Assembly: GCF_003813865.1 (NCBI RefSeq)
Contig: NZ_RMVG01000010.1
Coordinates: forward strand, 62,001-126,000
Length of the DNA: 64,000 nt
Reading direction: 5' to 3'
Source: Candidatus Pantoea deserta
Lineage (GTDB): Bacteria > Pseudomonadota > Gammaproteobacteria > Enterobacterales > Enterobacteriaceae
The notes under the pieces were generated by a model, which made no database searches, was not told the DNA's origin, and was given only the letters and a program-made list of their open reading frames with translations. Both the position numbers and the translations under genes were made by a program. Below, one piece after another: positions 21,644-32,189 of this stretch; the stretch's first letter is position 1; each line of letters starts with the position of its first letter.

Positions 21644-23917
21644 ATGAGTGAATTGACGCAGGATGGTGCAGAGCGTCTTGCCCTGCACAAATTTACCGAA
21701 AACGCGTACCTGAACTACTCCATGTACGTCATTATGGACCGCGCCTTACCCTATATCGGCGACGGTCTGAAGCCGGTACAGCGGCGTATTGTTTACGCCA
21801 TGTCAGAGCTGGGCCTGAGCGCCAGCGCCAAATTCAAGAAGTCCGCGCGTACCGTGGGCGACGTGCTGGGTAAATATCACCCGCACGGCGACAGCGCCTG
21901 CTATGAAGCCATGGTGCTGATGGCGCAGCCCTTCTCCTACCGCTATCCGCTGGTGGACGGTCAGGGCAACTGGGGCGCGCCGGACGATCCGAAATCCTTC
22001 GCAGCGATGCGTTACACCGAGTCTCGTCTGTCGAAGTATGCGGAAGTGCTGCTTGGCGAGCTGGGCCAGGGAACGGTGGATTTTGTACCGAACTTCGACG
22101 GCACCATGCAGGAACCGAAAATGCTGCCTGCGCGGCTGCCGAATATTCTGCTGAACGGCACCACCGGTATTGCGGTCGGCATGGCCACCGATATTCCGCC
22201 GCACAACCTGCGCGAGGTGGCGCAGGCGGCCATCGCCCTGATTGATAAGCCCAATACCTCTCTTGAGGATCTGCTGGAGATCGTACAGGGACCGGATTAC
22301 CCCACCGAGGCGGAGATCATCACGCCGCGCGACGAAATCCGCAAAATGTACCAGACCGGCCGCGGCTCTGTTCGCCAGCGCGCGGTGTGGAAAAAAGAGG
22401 ACGGCGAGGTGGTGATCACCGCGCTGCCGCATCAGGTCTCTGGCGCGCGCGTGCTGGAGCAGATCGCGGCGCAGATGCGCAATAAAAAGCTGCCGATGGT
22501 AGAGGATCTGCGCGACGAATCGGATCATGAAAACCCGACGCGTCTGGTGATCGTGCCGCGCTCAAACCGTGTCGATCTCGATCAGGTCATGCATCACCTG
22601 TTCGCGACCACCGATCTGGAGAAGAGCTACCGCGTTAATCTCAATATGATCGGTCTGGACAACCGTCCGGCGGTGAAAAACCTGCTGGAAATCCTGTCGG
22701 AATGGCTGGTGTTCCGCCGCGATACCGTCAGACGCCGTCTGAACCATCGTCTTGAGCGCGTGCTGCGTCGTCTGCATATCCTCGAAGGTTTGCTGGTCGC
22801 CTTCCTCAATATCGACGAGGTGATCCATATCATCCGCAGCGAGGATGAGCCTAAGCCGGTGCTGATGTCGCGCTTTGGCATCAGCGAAACCCAGGCGGAA
22901 GCGATCCTTGAGCTGAAGCTGCGCCACCTGGCGAAGCTGGAAGAGATGAAGATCCGCGGCGAGCAGAGCGAGCTGGAAAAAGAGCGCGATCAAATCCAGG
23001 CGATCCTTGCGTCAGAGCGCAAAATGAACACTCTGCTGAAGAAAGAGCTTCAGGCAGACGCCGCGGCCTACGGCGACGATCGCCGTTCGCCGCTGCACGA
23101 GCGTGAAGAAGCTAAAGCGCTGAGCGAGAACGAGCTGGTGCCGTCTGAGCCGGTGACCATTGTGCTGTCGCAGATGGGCTGGGTGCGCAGCGCCAAAGGT
23201 CATGACATCGATCCTTCCGGCCTGAGCTACAAAGCCGGCGACAGCTATCTGGCTTCGGCGCGCGGCAAGAGCAATCAGCCAGTGGCCTTTATTGACTCGA
23301 CCGGACGCAGCTATACGCTCGATCCGACCTCGCTGCCGTCGGCGCGCGGGCAGGGCGAGCCGCTGACCGGCAAGCTGACGCCGCCGCCGGGCGCAGTGGT
23401 GGAACAGGTGCTGATGGAGGCGGAAGAGCAGAAACTGCTGATGGCGTCAGACGCGGGCTACGGCTTTATCTGCACCTTCGCCGATCTGGTGTCGCGCAAC
23501 CGCGCCGGTAAAGCGCTGCTGACCCTGCCGGAAAACGCGCGCGTGATGACGCCGATGGCGGTGCATCATGAAGAGGATATGCTGCTGGCGATTACCCAGG
23601 CGGGGCGTATGCTGATGTTCCCGGTGGGCGAGCTGCCGCAAATGTCGAAAGGCAAAGGCAACAAAATCATCTCTATTCCTTCGGCGGACGCGGCGGCGGG
23701 CAACGACAAACTGGCGTGGCTGCTTATCCTGCCGCCAGGCAGCGCGGTAACGCTCTATGTCGGCAAGCGCAAGCTGGTGCTGCGTAGCGAAGAGCTGCAA
23801 AAATTCCGCGCCGACCGCGGACGTCGCGGTACGCTCCTGCCGCGCGGCCTACAGCGTATCGACAAAGTCGAGCTGGATGCCCCAGCGCGTGCCGTTAGCG
23901 AAGACGGCGAAGCCTGA
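21644..23917 (+). CDS. parC: DNA topoisomerase IV subunit A
   Basis: DNA-cleaving subunit of topoisomerase IV. The ATG at 21644 gives [17 protein letters not shown], four residues longer at the front than E. coli; an in-frame GTG at 21602 is rejected. The active-site tyrosine lies in [13 protein letters not shown] (residue 124, equivalent to Tyr120). The quinolone-resistance region [13 protein letters not shown] keeps the wild-type Ser and Glu (84 and 88 here, 80 and 84 in E. coli), so no common ParC resistance substitution is present. The C-terminal beta-pinwheel begins around residue 500. 757 residues. Confidence 0.97.
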   Translation: MSELTQDGAERLALHKFTENAYLNYSMYVIMDRALPYIGDGLKPVQRRIVYAMSELGLSASAKFKKSARTVGDVLGKYHPHGDSACYEAMVLMAQPFSYRYPLVDGQGNWGAPDDPKSFAAMRYTESRLSKYAEVLLGELGQGTVDFVPNFDGTMQEPKMLPARLPNILLNGTTGIAVGMATDIPPHNLREVAQAAIALIDKPNTSLEDLLEIVQGPDYPTEAEIITPRDEIRKMYQTGRGSVRQRAVWKKEDGEVVITALPHQVSGARVLEQIAAQMRNKKLPMVEDLRDESDHENPTRLVIVPRSNRVDLDQVMHHLFATTDLEKSYRVNLNMIGLDNRPAVKNLLEILSEWLVFRRDTVRRRLNHRLERVLRRLHILEGLLVAFLNIDEVIHIIRSEDEPKPVLMSRFGISETQAEAILELKLRHLAKLEEMKIRGEQSELEKERDQIQAILASERKMNTLLKKELQADAAAYGDDRRSPLHEREEAKALSENELVPSEPVTIVLSQMGWVRSAKGHDIDPSGLSYKAGDSYLASARGKSNQPVAFIDSTGRSYTLDPTSLPSARGQGEPLTGKLTPPPGAVVEQVLMEAEEQKLLMASDAGYGFICTFADLVSRNRAGKALLTLPENARVMTPMAVHHEEDMLLAITQAGRMLMFPVGELPQMSKGKGNKIISIPSADAAAGNDKLAWLLILPPGSAVTLYVGKRKLVLRSEELQKFRADRGRRGTLLPRGLQRIDKVELDAPARAVSEDGEA

Positions 23918-23963
23918 GCAACGCGGCGGATAGTCTTGTCCGCCGCGCCATAATGAGGGATAT

Positions 23964-24701
23964 ATGTTACTAGTACTGCGCACTGTCTTTGTGGTGATCT
24001 ACTCGATTCTGGTTTGCGTTTTCGGCTGCATCTGGTGTTTGTTTTCGCCGCGCAATCCGCGCCACGTCGCCACTTTTGGTCATCTGTTCGGACGTTTGTC
24101 CAGCGTTTTCGGCGTTAAGGTAGAGTTGCGTAAGCCGGCTGGCGCGGAAAACTACGGCAATGCGATCTATATCGCTAACCACCAGAACAACTACGACATG
24201 ATTACGGCGGCGAATATCGTTCAGCCGACCACCGTTACCGTCGGGAAAAAAAGTCTGCTGTGGGTGCCGTTCTTTGGCCTGCTTTACTGGCTGACCGGTA
24301 ACCTGCTGATCGACCGCGACAACCGTACCAAAGCGCACGGCACCATTAGTCAGCTGGTAGAACAGTTTAAAAAGAAACGCATCTCTTTCTGGATGTTCCC
24401 GGAAGGCACGCGCAGCCGCGGGCGCGGTCTGCTACCTTTTAAAACCGGCGCGTTTCACGCCGCCGTGGCGGCTGGGGTGCCGATTATTCCAGTCGTGGTT
24501 TCCAATACCCACGGCAAGATCAACCTTAACCGACTGAATAACGGTCTGGTGATCGTTGAGATGCTGCCGCCGGTGGACACCAGCGGCTATACCACGCAGT
24601 CGGTACGCAAGCTGGCTACCCACTGCCGTGAACTGATGATGGAAAAACTGGAAGCGCTTAACGCCGAAGTTGAGGCGCGCGAAAAAAGCGGCAAGATCTA
24701 G
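23964..24701 (+). CDS. plsC: 1-acyl-sn-glycerol-3-phosphate acyltransferase
   Basis: Inner-membrane enzyme that acylates lysophosphatidic acid to phosphatidic acid. The N-terminal hydrophobic helix (residues 1-28) anchors it. The HX4D catalytic motif is seen as ANHQNNYD near residue 73, and the substrate-binding FPEGTRSRGRG follows near residue 144. GVPIIPVVVSN is the third family block. 245 residues. It lies 46 bp after parC and 134 bp before ftsP, the conserved parC-plsC-sufI order. Confidence 0.96.
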   Translation: MLLVLRTVFVVIYSILVCVFGCIWCLFSPRNPRHVATFGHLFGRLSSVFGVKVELRKPAGAENYGNAIYIANHQNNYDMITAANIVQPTTVTVGKKSLLWVPFFGLLYWLTGNLLIDRDNRTKAHGTISQLVEQFKKKRISFWMFPEGTRSRGRGLLPFKTGAFHAAVAAGVPIIPVVVSNTHGKINLNRLNNGLVIVEMLPPVDTSGYTTQSVRKLATHCRELMMEKLEALNAEVEAREKSGKI

Positions 24702-24835
24702 GCGGCCTGATCCTCGTCGGCACTCGCACGGAGGCACGCGGCGCGCGTTCTGCTCGCCGCGACGCAACACAGCAATAAAGCAAAAATAACAACTGGCTGG
24801 CGCAGGTGCGCCACGCGTAAAGGGTTTGACGTTCT

Positions 24836-26266
24836 ATGTCTTTCAGCAGACGACAGTTTATCCAGCTTTCTGCTGGCGCGGCGCTTAGCGCAGGTCTTTT
24901 ACCTTCAGCGGCCCATGCCGCCTCTGGTCCCGCTGGCGATACGCCGCTGCCGGTGCCGCCGCTTATTGAATCACGTCGCGGTCAGCCGCTGTTTCTGACG
25001 CTGATGCGCAGCCACTGGTCCTTTCTTGGCGACAATAACAAGGTGCCCGTGTGGGGCATAAACGGTCTCTATCTGGGACCGACGGTGCGCGTCTACAACG
25101 GCGACGACGTCAAGCTCATCTACAGCAACCGTCTTAACGAGCCGGTAGCGATGACCGTTAGCGGTTTGCAGGTGCCGGGCGCGCTGATGGGCGGCGCGCC
25201 GCGCATGATGTCCGCAGGCGTCGACTGGGCGCCGGTGCTGCCGATCCGCCAGAGCGCCACCACCTGCTGGTATCACGCTATTACGCCGGGTCATATGGCC
25301 CCGCACGTCTACAACGGGCTGGCGGGAATGTGGCTGATTGAAGATGACGTCAGCAAGCAGCTGTCGCTGCCGCGCCACTACGGCGTCGATGACTTCCCGC
25401 TGATTATTCAGGATAAGCGCCTCGATAACTTCGGCACGCCAGCCTATGACCCGCCGCAGGACGGCGGTTTCCTTGGCGACGTGCTGCTGGTTAACGGCGT
25501 GCAGAATCCCTTTGTCGAGGTGTCGCGCGGCTGGGTACGCCTGCGCCTGCTTAACGCCTCGAATGCGCGCCGTTATCAGCTGACGCTGAGCGATAACCGT
25601 CCCTTTACCGTGATTGCCAGCGACCAGGGCTTTTTGCCCGCGCCCGTAGCGGTGCAGCAGCTCTCTCTCGCCCCCGGCGAACGCCGCGAGGTGCTGATCG
25701 ATATGTCGCAGGGCAATGACGTGTCGATTACCGCCGGTACGGCGGCAGGGATTATGGATCGGCTGCGCGGCCTGTTCGAGCCATCGTCTATCCTCACCAA
25801 TACGCTGGTGCTGACGCTGCGTCCAACCGGCCTGCTGCCGCTGGTAACGGACAATCTGCCGATGCGTCTGCTGGCGGATCAGATCCTCGACGGCGTGGCG
25901 ACGCGCACGCGGGAATTCCGCATCGGCGACGATATGCCTGGCATCAACGGCGCGCCGTGGGATATGAGGCGCATCGACACCACCGTCCAGCAGGGCACTT
26001 TTGAACGCTGGATCCTGCGCGCTAATCGTCCGCAGGCGATACATATTCAGGGCGCGATGTTCCTGGTCAAAAGCGTCAACGGCGCGCAGCCAATGGGCGA
26101 AGATCGCGGCTGGAAAGATACGGTATGGGTGGATGGCGAGGTAGAGCTGCTGGTGAGTTTCCCGCAGAGTTCGTCCGAGCATTTCCCCTTTGTCTATTAC
26201 AGTCAGACGCTGGAGCTGGCCGACCTCGGCACGGCGGGGCAGCTGCTGGTGCAGCCGACGCCCTGA
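24836..26266 (+). CDS. ftsP: Cell division protein FtsP (SufI)
   Basis: Periplasmic divisome-stabilising protein with a multicopper-oxidase-like fold. The N-terminus MSFSRRQFIQLSAGAALSAG has the twin-arginine (SRRQFIQ) signal for Tat export and ends AAHAAS. Three cupredoxin-like domains follow, with PVWGINGLYLGPTVRVYNGD, SATTCWYHAITPGHMAPHVY and a C-terminal domain ending GTAGQLLVQPTP. The full set of copper-ligand histidines of true oxidases is not evident, as in E. coli FtsP. 476 residues. Confidence 0.95.
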   Translation: MSFSRRQFIQLSAGAALSAGLLPSAAHAASGPAGDTPLPVPPLIESRRGQPLFLTLMRSHWSFLGDNNKVPVWGINGLYLGPTVRVYNGDDVKLIYSNRLNEPVAMTVSGLQVPGALMGGAPRMMSAGVDWAPVLPIRQSATTCWYHAITPGHMAPHVYNGLAGMWLIEDDVSKQLSLPRHYGVDDFPLIIQDKRLDNFGTPAYDPPQDGGFLGDVLLVNGVQNPFVEVSRGWVRLRLLNASNARRYQLTLSDNRPFTVIASDQGFLPAPVAVQQLSLAPGERREVLIDMSQGNDVSITAGTAAGIMDRLRGLFEPSSILTNTLVLTLRPTGLLPLVTDNLPMRLLADQILDGVATRTREFRIGDDMPGINGAPWDMRRIDTTVQQGTFERWILRANRPQAIHIQGAMFLVKSVNGAQPMGEDRGWKDTVWVDGEVELLVSFPQSSSEHFPFVYYSQTLELADLGTAGQLLVQPTP

Positions 26267-26273
26267 CAAACAG

Positions 26274-26301
26274 GGCGCGCTGTTTCTCGCGACAGCGCGC
26301 C
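26274..26301. terminator. Hairpin between ftsP and dkgA
   Basis: GGCGCGCTGT (26274-26283) pairs perfectly with ACAGCGCGCC (26292-26301) around an 8-nt loop, between the convergent ftsP and dkgA stops. There is no long T-run on either side. Confidence 0.55.
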
Positions 26302-26307
26302 TGACGT

Positions 26308-27135
26308 TTAGCCGTTAAAGGTCTCAGGATCGGGTCCCAGACGATTACCGCGATCCAGCTTCGCGATTTCGCTCAGTTCGGTCTTCTCCAGACGGAAATC
26401 AAACACCGCAAAGTTCTCCTCGATACGCTCAGGCGTGACCGATTTCGGGATCACCACCAGCCCGCTATCCAGATGCCAGCGAATAACGATCTGCGCCGGG
26501 GTCTTGCCATATTTCTTCGCCAGCTGACGAATAATCTCCTGATCGAAGACGCCTTCGCCGCCTTGCGCCAGCGGACTCCAGGATTCGGTCTGGATCTGAT
26601 GCATGGCGTTCCACGCGTGCAGCGTGCGCTGTTGCAGCATGGGGTGCAGTTCAATCTGGTTGACCACGGGCGACACGCCGGTTTCATCCAGCAGGCGTTT
26701 CAGGTGGGCTTCGTGGAAGTTACATACGCCGATACTTTTCGTCAGCCCCTGCTGTTGCAGCTCAATCATCGCCTTCCAGGCGTCAACGTAGTGGTCTTTC
26801 TCCGGGCAGGGCCAGTGCATCAGATAGAGATCGACCTGCTCCAGCTGGAGCTTCTTCAGGCTGGTTTCCATCGCCTGCTGCACGTTCTGCTGATCGTCGT
26901 TCCACAATTTGGTGGTGACGAAAATATCGTCGCGCGGCACGTCGGTGTCCTGTAACGCCTGACCAATCGCCTCTTCGTTTTTATAGGCCGCCGCGGTGTC
27001 GATAGAGCGATAGCCTACCTCCAGCGCTTTTAGCACCGCACGATGGGCGTCCTCATTGCTCGCCTGCCACACGCCAAGCCCCAGCTGCGGCATCATATTT
27101 CCGTCGTGCAGTTTGATAATGGGTTGATCTGCCAT
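26308..27135 (-). CDS. dkgA: 2,5-diketo-D-gluconate reductase A (aldo/keto reductase)
   Basis: NADPH-dependent AKR5-type reductase of 2,5-diketogluconate, beta-keto esters and methylglyoxal-like aldehydes. The catalytic set is visible: Asp and Tyr in SIDTAAAYKNEEAIG, Lys in VTTKLWND, and His in YLMHWPCPEKDHY. The C-terminal NADPH site is VIPKSVTPERIEENFAVFDF. 275 residues. It is divergent from the yqhC-type regulator; in E. coli YqhC activates yqhD-dkgA in response to aldehydes, but yqhD is absent here, so dkgA stands as the only divergent target. Confidence 0.95.
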   Translation of the reverse strand: MADQPIIKLHDGNMMPQLGLGVWQASNEDAHRAVLKALEVGYRSIDTAAAYKNEEAIGQALQDTDVPRDDIFVTTKLWNDDQQNVQQAMETSLKKLQLEQVDLYLMHWPCPEKDHYVDAWKAMIELQQQGLTKSIGVCNFHEAHLKRLLDETGVSPVVNQIELHPMLQQRTLHAWNAMHQIQTESWSPLAQGGEGVFDQEIIRQLAKKYGKTPAQIVIRWHLDSGLVVIPKSVTPERIEENFAVFDFRLEKTELSEIAKLDRGNRLGPDPETFNG

Positions 27136-27330
27136 AAGTACTCCTTTCTGTTGCAGTGAACCTGAGAGAGATTAAGTCTAGTCAACAAACCTGACGCTGT
27201 TTTCATTGTGGGCGGCAATTCGGCGCAATGCCCTGCCTGATTCTGCGGAAGTCTTGCCTGTTTCTCCTTTTTAGTGGCGAATTTCGCAGCAGCCTGGCAG
27301 ACTGGATTCTTTACCCCGCGAGAGAAATGC

Positions 27331-28239
27331 ATGGCGCACGAAGCTTTGTGTCAGCACCTGGCGAACCAGGTTGTGACCTTAATGACCCACGGACGCAACC
27401 GCCTTTGCCCGGTGGAAAACGTCGGCCTGATTTACGTCAACCAGTACCAGCCGCGCACGCCGATGATGTATCTGCCCGGTATCGTTATTCTGTTTCAGGG
27501 CAGCAAAACCGGCTATCTCGGCAGCACGGTCTTTACCTACGACGCCACGAAATATTTAATGCTTACCGTGCCGCTGCCGGTGGAGTGCGAAACCTGGGCG
27601 ACGGCGGAAGAGCCGGTGGCCGGTATGTTTCTGACGGTCGATACGGCGGGTCTTCAGGATCTGCTGATTGAGATTGGCGATGATGAGGATTTTCAGCCGC
27701 AGCCGCAGACGTCCGGCATTCACTCAGCCTGGCTCACCGAGCCGATGCTGTGCGCAGCCGAACGTCTGCTGGACGTGATGACTAACGCGCGCGACGCGCG
27801 CGTGCTGGGGCCGCAGATCGTGCGGGAAATAATCTACTACGTGCTGACCGGTCCGACGGGCGGGGCGCTGCTGTCGCTGGTTAGCCGTCATACGCAGTTC
27901 AGCCAGATTGCCCGCGCGCTGCGCCGTATTGAAAATCACTATGCGGATAACCTCAGCGTTGATGCGCTGGCGGCAGAAGTAAACATGAGCGTCTCGGCGT
28001 TTCACCATAACTTCAAGGCGGTTACCCAGACGTCTCCGTTGCAGTACCTGAAGCGCTATCGGCTGCACCAGGCGCGGCTGCTGATGCTGCATGACGGGCT
28101 AAAAGCCAGCGCGGCGGCGGTTCGCGTGGGCTATGAAAGCCCTTCGCAGTTTTCGCGGGAGTTTAAGCGCTATTTCGGCGTCACGCCGGGAGAGGAGATT
28201 AATCGCGTGCGTCAGACCGTGGCGGAGCCTCAGGCCTGA
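27331..28239 (+). CDS. yqhC: AraC family regulator, YqhC-like
   Basis: About 302 residues. The N-terminal AraC-type (cupin-like) domain contains [20 protein letters not shown] and a cysteine in [15 protein letters not shown], matching the position of the redox-sensitive cysteine region in E. coli YqhC. The C-terminal double helix-turn-helix has [20 protein letters not shown] and [20 protein letters not shown]. The ATG at 27331 is preferred; an in-frame ATG at 27274 would add 19 residues with no family support. Divergent from dkgA with a 195-bp gap. It likely activates dkgA on aldehyde stress, an inference from the E. coli ortholog. Confidence 0.9.
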   Translation: MAHEALCQHLANQVVTLMTHGRNRLCPVENVGLIYVNQYQPRTPMMYLPGIVILFQGSKTGYLGSTVFTYDATKYLMLTVPLPVECETWATAEEPVAGMFLTVDTAGLQDLLIEIGDDEDFQPQPQTSGIHSAWLTEPMLCAAERLLDVMTNARDARVLGPQIVREIIYYVLTGPTGGALLSLVSRHTQFSQIARALRRIENHYADNLSVDALAAEVNMSVSAFHHNFKAVTQTSPLQYLKRYRLHQARLLMLHDGLKASAAAVRVGYESPSQFSREFKRYFGVTPGEEINRVRQTVAEPQA

Positions 28240-28249
28240 CGCACGCCGT

Positions 28250-28912
28250 TCAGGCATGCTTTTGCCGACGTTTTTTCCAGATCACGATGATGCTGCCTGC
28301 CAGGCCGACAAACAGCAGAACCACCGGCAGCACCATCAGGATCGCCATCACCTGATCTTCATGGCGTTTGATAAAAGGCACCTGACTGATGCCGTAGCCA
28401 AACGCCACCACGATTGCCACCCACAGCAGGCCGCTCAGCCAGTTGAACAGCTGAAAACGGCTATTTTGCAGTCCGGAGATGCCCGCCATGGTTGGCAGAA
28501 TGGTGCGAACGAACGCCAGAAAGCGGCCCACCAGCAGCGCCATCAGGCCGTGGCGGTTAAACAGCTGCCACGCGCGCTGATGATATTGCGCGGGCAGATG
28601 CATCAGCCAGCTTTTTACCAGGCGAGTATTGCCCAGCCAGCGTCCCTGAAGATAGCTCAGCCAGCAGCCAAGGCTGGCGGCGGTGGTGAGGATCACCATC
28701 GTCGGCACGAAGTCCATCACGCCTTTCGCAATCATCGCGCCAGCCAGCAGCAGCAGGCTGTCGCCCGGCAAAAAGGAGGCGGGGAGCAGTCCGTTTTCCA
28801 GAAACAGCGTCAGAAACATCACGCCGTAAACTACCCAAACCACATTTGGATCGGCCAGCGCGGCAAAATCCTGATGCCAGAGCGCATGAACAATCTCGTG
28901 TAAAACACTCAT
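28250..28912 (-). CDS. yghB: DedA family membrane protein YghB
   Basis: 220-residue inner-membrane protein of the DedA/SNARE-associated family, in E. coli redundant with YqjA for membrane homeostasis, cell division and drug tolerance. Visible features: [20 protein letters not shown] with the acidic residues needed for proton-coupled function, [13 protein letters not shown], and [19 protein letters not shown] with the essential arginines. Four or more transmembrane helices are predicted by eye. It ends 10 bp from the stop of the convergent yqhC. Upstream on the same strand is metC, as in E. coli. Confidence 0.94.
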   Translation of the reverse strand: MSVLHEIVHALWHQDFAALADPNVVWVVYGVMFLTLFLENGLLPASFLPGDSLLLLAGAMIAKGVMDFVPTMVILTTAASLGCWLSYLQGRWLGNTRLVKSWLMHLPAQYHQRAWQLFNRHGLMALLVGRFLAFVRTILPTMAGISGLQNSRFQLFNWLSGLLWVAIVVAFGYGISQVPFIKRHEDQVMAILMVLPVVLLFVGLAGSIIVIWKKRRQKHA

Positions 28913-29017
28913 CTGCTATCCCATCGAGTCACAAGGCATTTATTTTAGCGGCAATCCGGCAAAGGAATTTGATCTGTCGCCGGTCGCCATAGTGTGGTTG
29001 AGGTTCTGTTTAGGTTA

Positions 29018-30208
29018 TTACTGCGCCAGACGCGCAAAGCCAGCGGCTAAATCGTCAATCAGGTCGTCAACGTGTTCCAGCCCGATATGCAGACGCACCA
29101 GCGTGCCGTCAAAATCGACCCCGCCCGCTGGACGGATGGCCGCCAGCTCTTCCGGCTGGTTGGCCAGGATCAGCGACTCGTAGCCGCCCCACGAATAGGC
29201 CATGCTGAAATGGTGGAAGTGATCGAGGTATTGCGCCAGTTTTTCGTGGCTGAGTTTTTCATGCAGCACGAAAGAGAAGAGACCGCTGCTGCCGCTGAAG
29301 TCGCGTTTCCAGAAGGCATGGCCTGGGCTTTGCGGCAGCGCGGGATGGTTTACGCGCGCCACTTCGGGACGCGTTGTCAGCCACTCGGCGACCCGCAGCG
29401 CGCTCTCTTCATGCTGGCGCAGGCGCGTCGCCAGCGTGCGCAGGCCGCGGCTTGCCATATAGGCGCTGTCGGCGTCAACCGTCTGCCCCATCAGGTAGGA
29501 GTTCTCGCGCAGCTGATCCCAGCAGCGCGCATTCGCCACCGCGGTGCCGATCATGGCGTCGCTGTGGCCAATCAAATACTTGGTGCCCGCCTGGATCGAA
29601 ATATCGATACCGTGCGCCAGCGCGTTAAAGAAAATACCCGCCGCCCAGGTGTTATCCATCATGATAATCGCATCGGGCGCCCTGGCGCGCACTGCGGCGA
29701 CAATTGCCGGAATGTCCTGCACTTCCATCGTAATCGAGGCGGGGGATTCCAGAAATACCACGCGCGTTTCCGGGCGCACCAGCGCGCCGATTTCGCTGCC
29801 GATGGTGTGCGGATAGAAGGTCGTTTCGACGCCGAGCTTGCTGAGAATTTTGGTGCAGAAATCCTGGGTTGGCTCATAGACCGCGCCGCACATCAGCACA
29901 TGGTCGCCCGCGTCGACAAAAGAGAGGATGGCGTTCGCCACCGCCGCCGCGCCGCAGGGGTAGAGCACGCAGCCCGCGCCGCCCTCCAGCTCGGTCATGG
30001 CATCCTGAAGCGAGAAGTGGGTCAGGGTGCCGCGGCGGCCATAGAAAAGTTCGCCTCTGGCGCGTCCCGCCGTGGCGCGTTTTTTATCGGCAACGGTGTC
30101 GAAGACCAGAGACGAGGCGCGCTGAATGACGCTGTTGACCGCGCCCTGGGTGTAACGTTTGCTGCGCCCGGCGCTTACTAAGGTGGTATCGATTTTTTTG
30201 GTTGTCAT
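29018..30208 (-). CDS. metC: Cystathionine beta-lyase
   Basis: PLP enzyme that splits cystathionine to homocysteine, pyruvate and ammonia in methionine synthesis. The PLP lysine lies in [20 protein letters not shown] near residue 210. Other gamma-family signatures are [35 protein letters not shown] and [19 protein letters not shown]. 396 residues, the usual length. In E. coli metC is divergent from exbB; here a TRAP transporter operon lies between them. Its own promoter is expected in the 134 bp upstream, where a MetJ operator was not recognised. Confidence 0.95.
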   Translation of the reverse strand: MTTKKIDTTLVSAGRSKRYTQGAVNSVIQRASSLVFDTVADKKRATAGRARGELFYGRRGTLTHFSLQDAMTELEGGAGCVLYPCGAAAVANAILSFVDAGDHVLMCGAVYEPTQDFCTKILSKLGVETTFYPHTIGSEIGALVRPETRVVFLESPASITMEVQDIPAIVAAVRARAPDAIIMMDNTWAAGIFFNALAHGIDISIQAGTKYLIGHSDAMIGTAVANARCWDQLRENSYLMGQTVDADSAYMASRGLRTLATRLRQHEESALRVAEWLTTRPEVARVNHPALPQSPGHAFWKRDFSGSSGLFSFVLHEKLSHEKLAQYLDHFHHFSMAYSWGGYESLILANQPEELAAIRPAGGVDFDGTLVRLHIGLEHVDDLIDDLAAGFARLAQ

Positions 30209-30342
30209 TATTGTCTGCCCTGTCGCTCACCACAAAACCTTCACGTTATCACGAATCGGCGGTCAGGGTTGACTTCAAATCCTGATATTCAGAACCAGCC
30301 CAGGCGGAGAAGCAGCGTCCCTGCTGCCTGTTTTTCCGCGCC

Positions 30343-31629
30343 CTATATCACGCCCATCAGGCGCGGGAGCCACAGCGAAATCGCCGGGATGTAGGTAATC
30401 AGCATCAGCACCAGAAACAGCAGGCCGTAAAACGGCAGCATCGCGCCCACCACCTGTTCGATCTTCTGCTTGCTTACCGCGCTGGCGACAAAGAGCACCG
30501 TGCCCACCGGCGGGGTAATCAGCCCGATGCCGAGGTTAGTCATCATGATCATGCCGAAGTGCACCGGATCGATACCCAGCGCGGTGGCGACCGGCAGCAG
30601 CACCGGCGTCAGGATCAGAATGATCGGCGCCATATCCATCAGCGTGCCGATCAGCAGCAGCAGCACATTGATGCACATCAGAATAACGTACTTGTTATCC
30701 GACAGGCTGGTAAAGGCGTCGGTGATAATCGTAGGCAACTGCATAAAGGTCATTACCGCGCCGAAGCCTGCTGCAAAGGCGATCAGCACCATAACGATGG
30801 TCACCGTTTTAATGGTGCGAAACAGCAGGATATGCAGCTGGTTCCACTTAAAGTCGCGGTAGATAAACATGGTGACGAAGAAGGCCCAGATACAGGCGAT
30901 GGCCGCCGATTCTGATGCGGTAAAGATGCCGGAGAGGATGCCGCCGAGAATAATCACCACGGTGAACAGCCCCCAGAAGGCGTCGAAAAAGATCTTCACC
31001 GCCTGGCGAAAGGGAATGCGTTCGCCTTTGGGATAGCCGCGCTTGCGCGCAAAGGCAAGGCACATCACCATCAGGCACAAACCCAGCAGCAGACCGGGAA
31101 AGATCCCGGCGACAAACAGCGACGAAATCGTCACCACGCCGCCGGTGGCCAGCGAGTAGATCACCGAGTTATGGCTGGGCGGCGTCAGCACCGCCTGCAC
31201 CGATCCGCTGGCGGTGACCGCCGCGGCAAAGTCGCGCGGATACCCTTTCTGCTCCATCTGCGGGATCATGACCGACCCTATCGAGGCGGTATCCGCCACC
31301 GACGAGCCGGATATCGCGCCGAAAAAGGTTGAGGCGACGATATTCACCAGCGACAGCCCGCCGCGAATAAAGCCCACGAAGATATAGGCGAAATTGACCA
31401 GCCGTCGCGCAATGCCTCCCTCTGCCATGATCGCGCCCGCGAGGATAAAAAAGGGAATGGTCAGCAGAGAAAACTTATTCACTCCGTTAGTGATCTGAAT
31501 AATCACTGCCTCCAGCGGCAGTTCGATCCACCATGCGCCAATAAAGGCGCTCAGGCCTACGGCGAAGGCGACGGGAAAACCCAACAGCAGCAGTACAATC
31601 AGACTGCCGATCAGTATCAGTGCGTCCAT
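30343..31629 (-). CDS. TRAP transporter large permease (DctM type)
   Basis: 428-residue polytopic protein of the DctM family, the ion-coupled transport subunit of a tripartite ATP-independent periplasmic transporter. Twelve or so hydrophobic segments are visible, with the family blocks GFPVAFAVGLSAFIG, GSSVADTASIGSVMIPQMEQ, PPSHNSVIYSLATGG and LGIGLITPPVGTVLFVAS. It starts 9 bp after the small permease gene. The substrate cannot be read from the permease; dicarboxylates or sugar acids are usual for this family. Confidence 0.94.
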   Translation of the reverse strand: MDALILIGSLIVLLLLGFPVAFAVGLSAFIGAWWIELPLEAVIIQITNGVNKFSLLTIPFFILAGAIMAEGGIARRLVNFAYIFVGFIRGGLSLVNIVASTFFGAISGSSVADTASIGSVMIPQMEQKGYPRDFAAAVTASGSVQAVLTPPSHNSVIYSLATGGVVTISSLFVAGIFPGLLLGLCLMVMCLAFARKRGYPKGERIPFRQAVKIFFDAFWGLFTVVIILGGILSGIFTASESAAIACIWAFFVTMFIYRDFKWNQLHILLFRTIKTVTIVMVLIAFAAGFGAVMTFMQLPTIITDAFTSLSDNKYVILMCINVLLLLIGTLMDMAPIILILTPVLLPVATALGIDPVHFGMIMMTNLGIGLITPPVGTVLFVASAVSKQKIEQVVGAMLPFYGLLFLVLMLITYIPAISLWLPRLMGVI

Positions 31630-31638
31630 GGTCGCTCC

Positions 31639-32145
31639 TTAGTGTGTCCCGCCTAAAACCACCACTGGCCGCTGGCTTTGATCGCCATTCAGCAGCCGCT
31701 CAATCACAAACAGCAGGGTAAACAGCGCGCCTGTGGGGATCGGCAGATACATCTCGCCGTAGGTCACCATCGGCAGCGAGGCGAGCGGCTGGATCCACAT
31801 GGCCACGCACAGGTTGTAGCTGGCCTGAAAAATCACCAGGCAGGTCCCCACCATCAGCAGATCGCACAGGCGCAGCATCAGACGCTGCGCAGGGGGCGAC
31901 AGGCGATCGGTCACCATAGAGACGCAGATATGGGTTCCGGCGCGGAAGCCCACCGGCGCGCCGATAAAGGTAAAAATAATCATGCAGACAATAGCGACAG
32001 GCTCTGGCCACGCCAGCGCGCCGTTGAGCACATAGCGGGCGAAAATGCCGATCGGGATAACCGTCACCATAATCAACAGCGCGACGGCGGCGATGCCCAT
32101 GCACAGCAGATATAGCCCATCCATCAGACGAGAGTATCGGATCAT
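31639..32145 (-). CDS. TRAP transporter small permease (DctQ type)
   Basis: 168 residues with four hydrophobic helices, matching the DctQ family. LNGALAWPEPVAIVCMIIFT and FIGAPVGFRAGTHICVSMV carry the conserved W-E and G-H-I-V pattern of small TRAP permeases. It pairs with the large permease to form the membrane unit. It begins 44 bp after the binding-protein gene and ends 9 bp before the large permease, so the three are one operon. Confidence 0.93.
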   Translation of the reverse strand: MIRYSRLMDGLYLLCMGIAAVALLIMVTVIPIGIFARYVLNGALAWPEPVAIVCMIIFTFIGAPVGFRAGTHICVSMVTDRLSPPAQRLMLRLCDLLMVGTCLVIFQASYNLCVAMWIQPLASLPMVTYGEMYLPIPTGALFTLLFVIERLLNGDQSQRPVVVLGGTH

Positions 32146-32189
32146 ATGCGTTACCTGATTAACGCCGCGCAGAACGCGCGGCGGAGAGA

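Noticed and set aside
24971..26269. 432-codon open frame opposite ftsP
   Set aside because: Antisense shadow; ftsP has a Tat signal and family-wide similarity.
30300..30342. Possible terminator after the TRAP operon
   Set aside because: The arms are interrupted by bulges and the T-run lies on the wrong strand for the TRAP genes.
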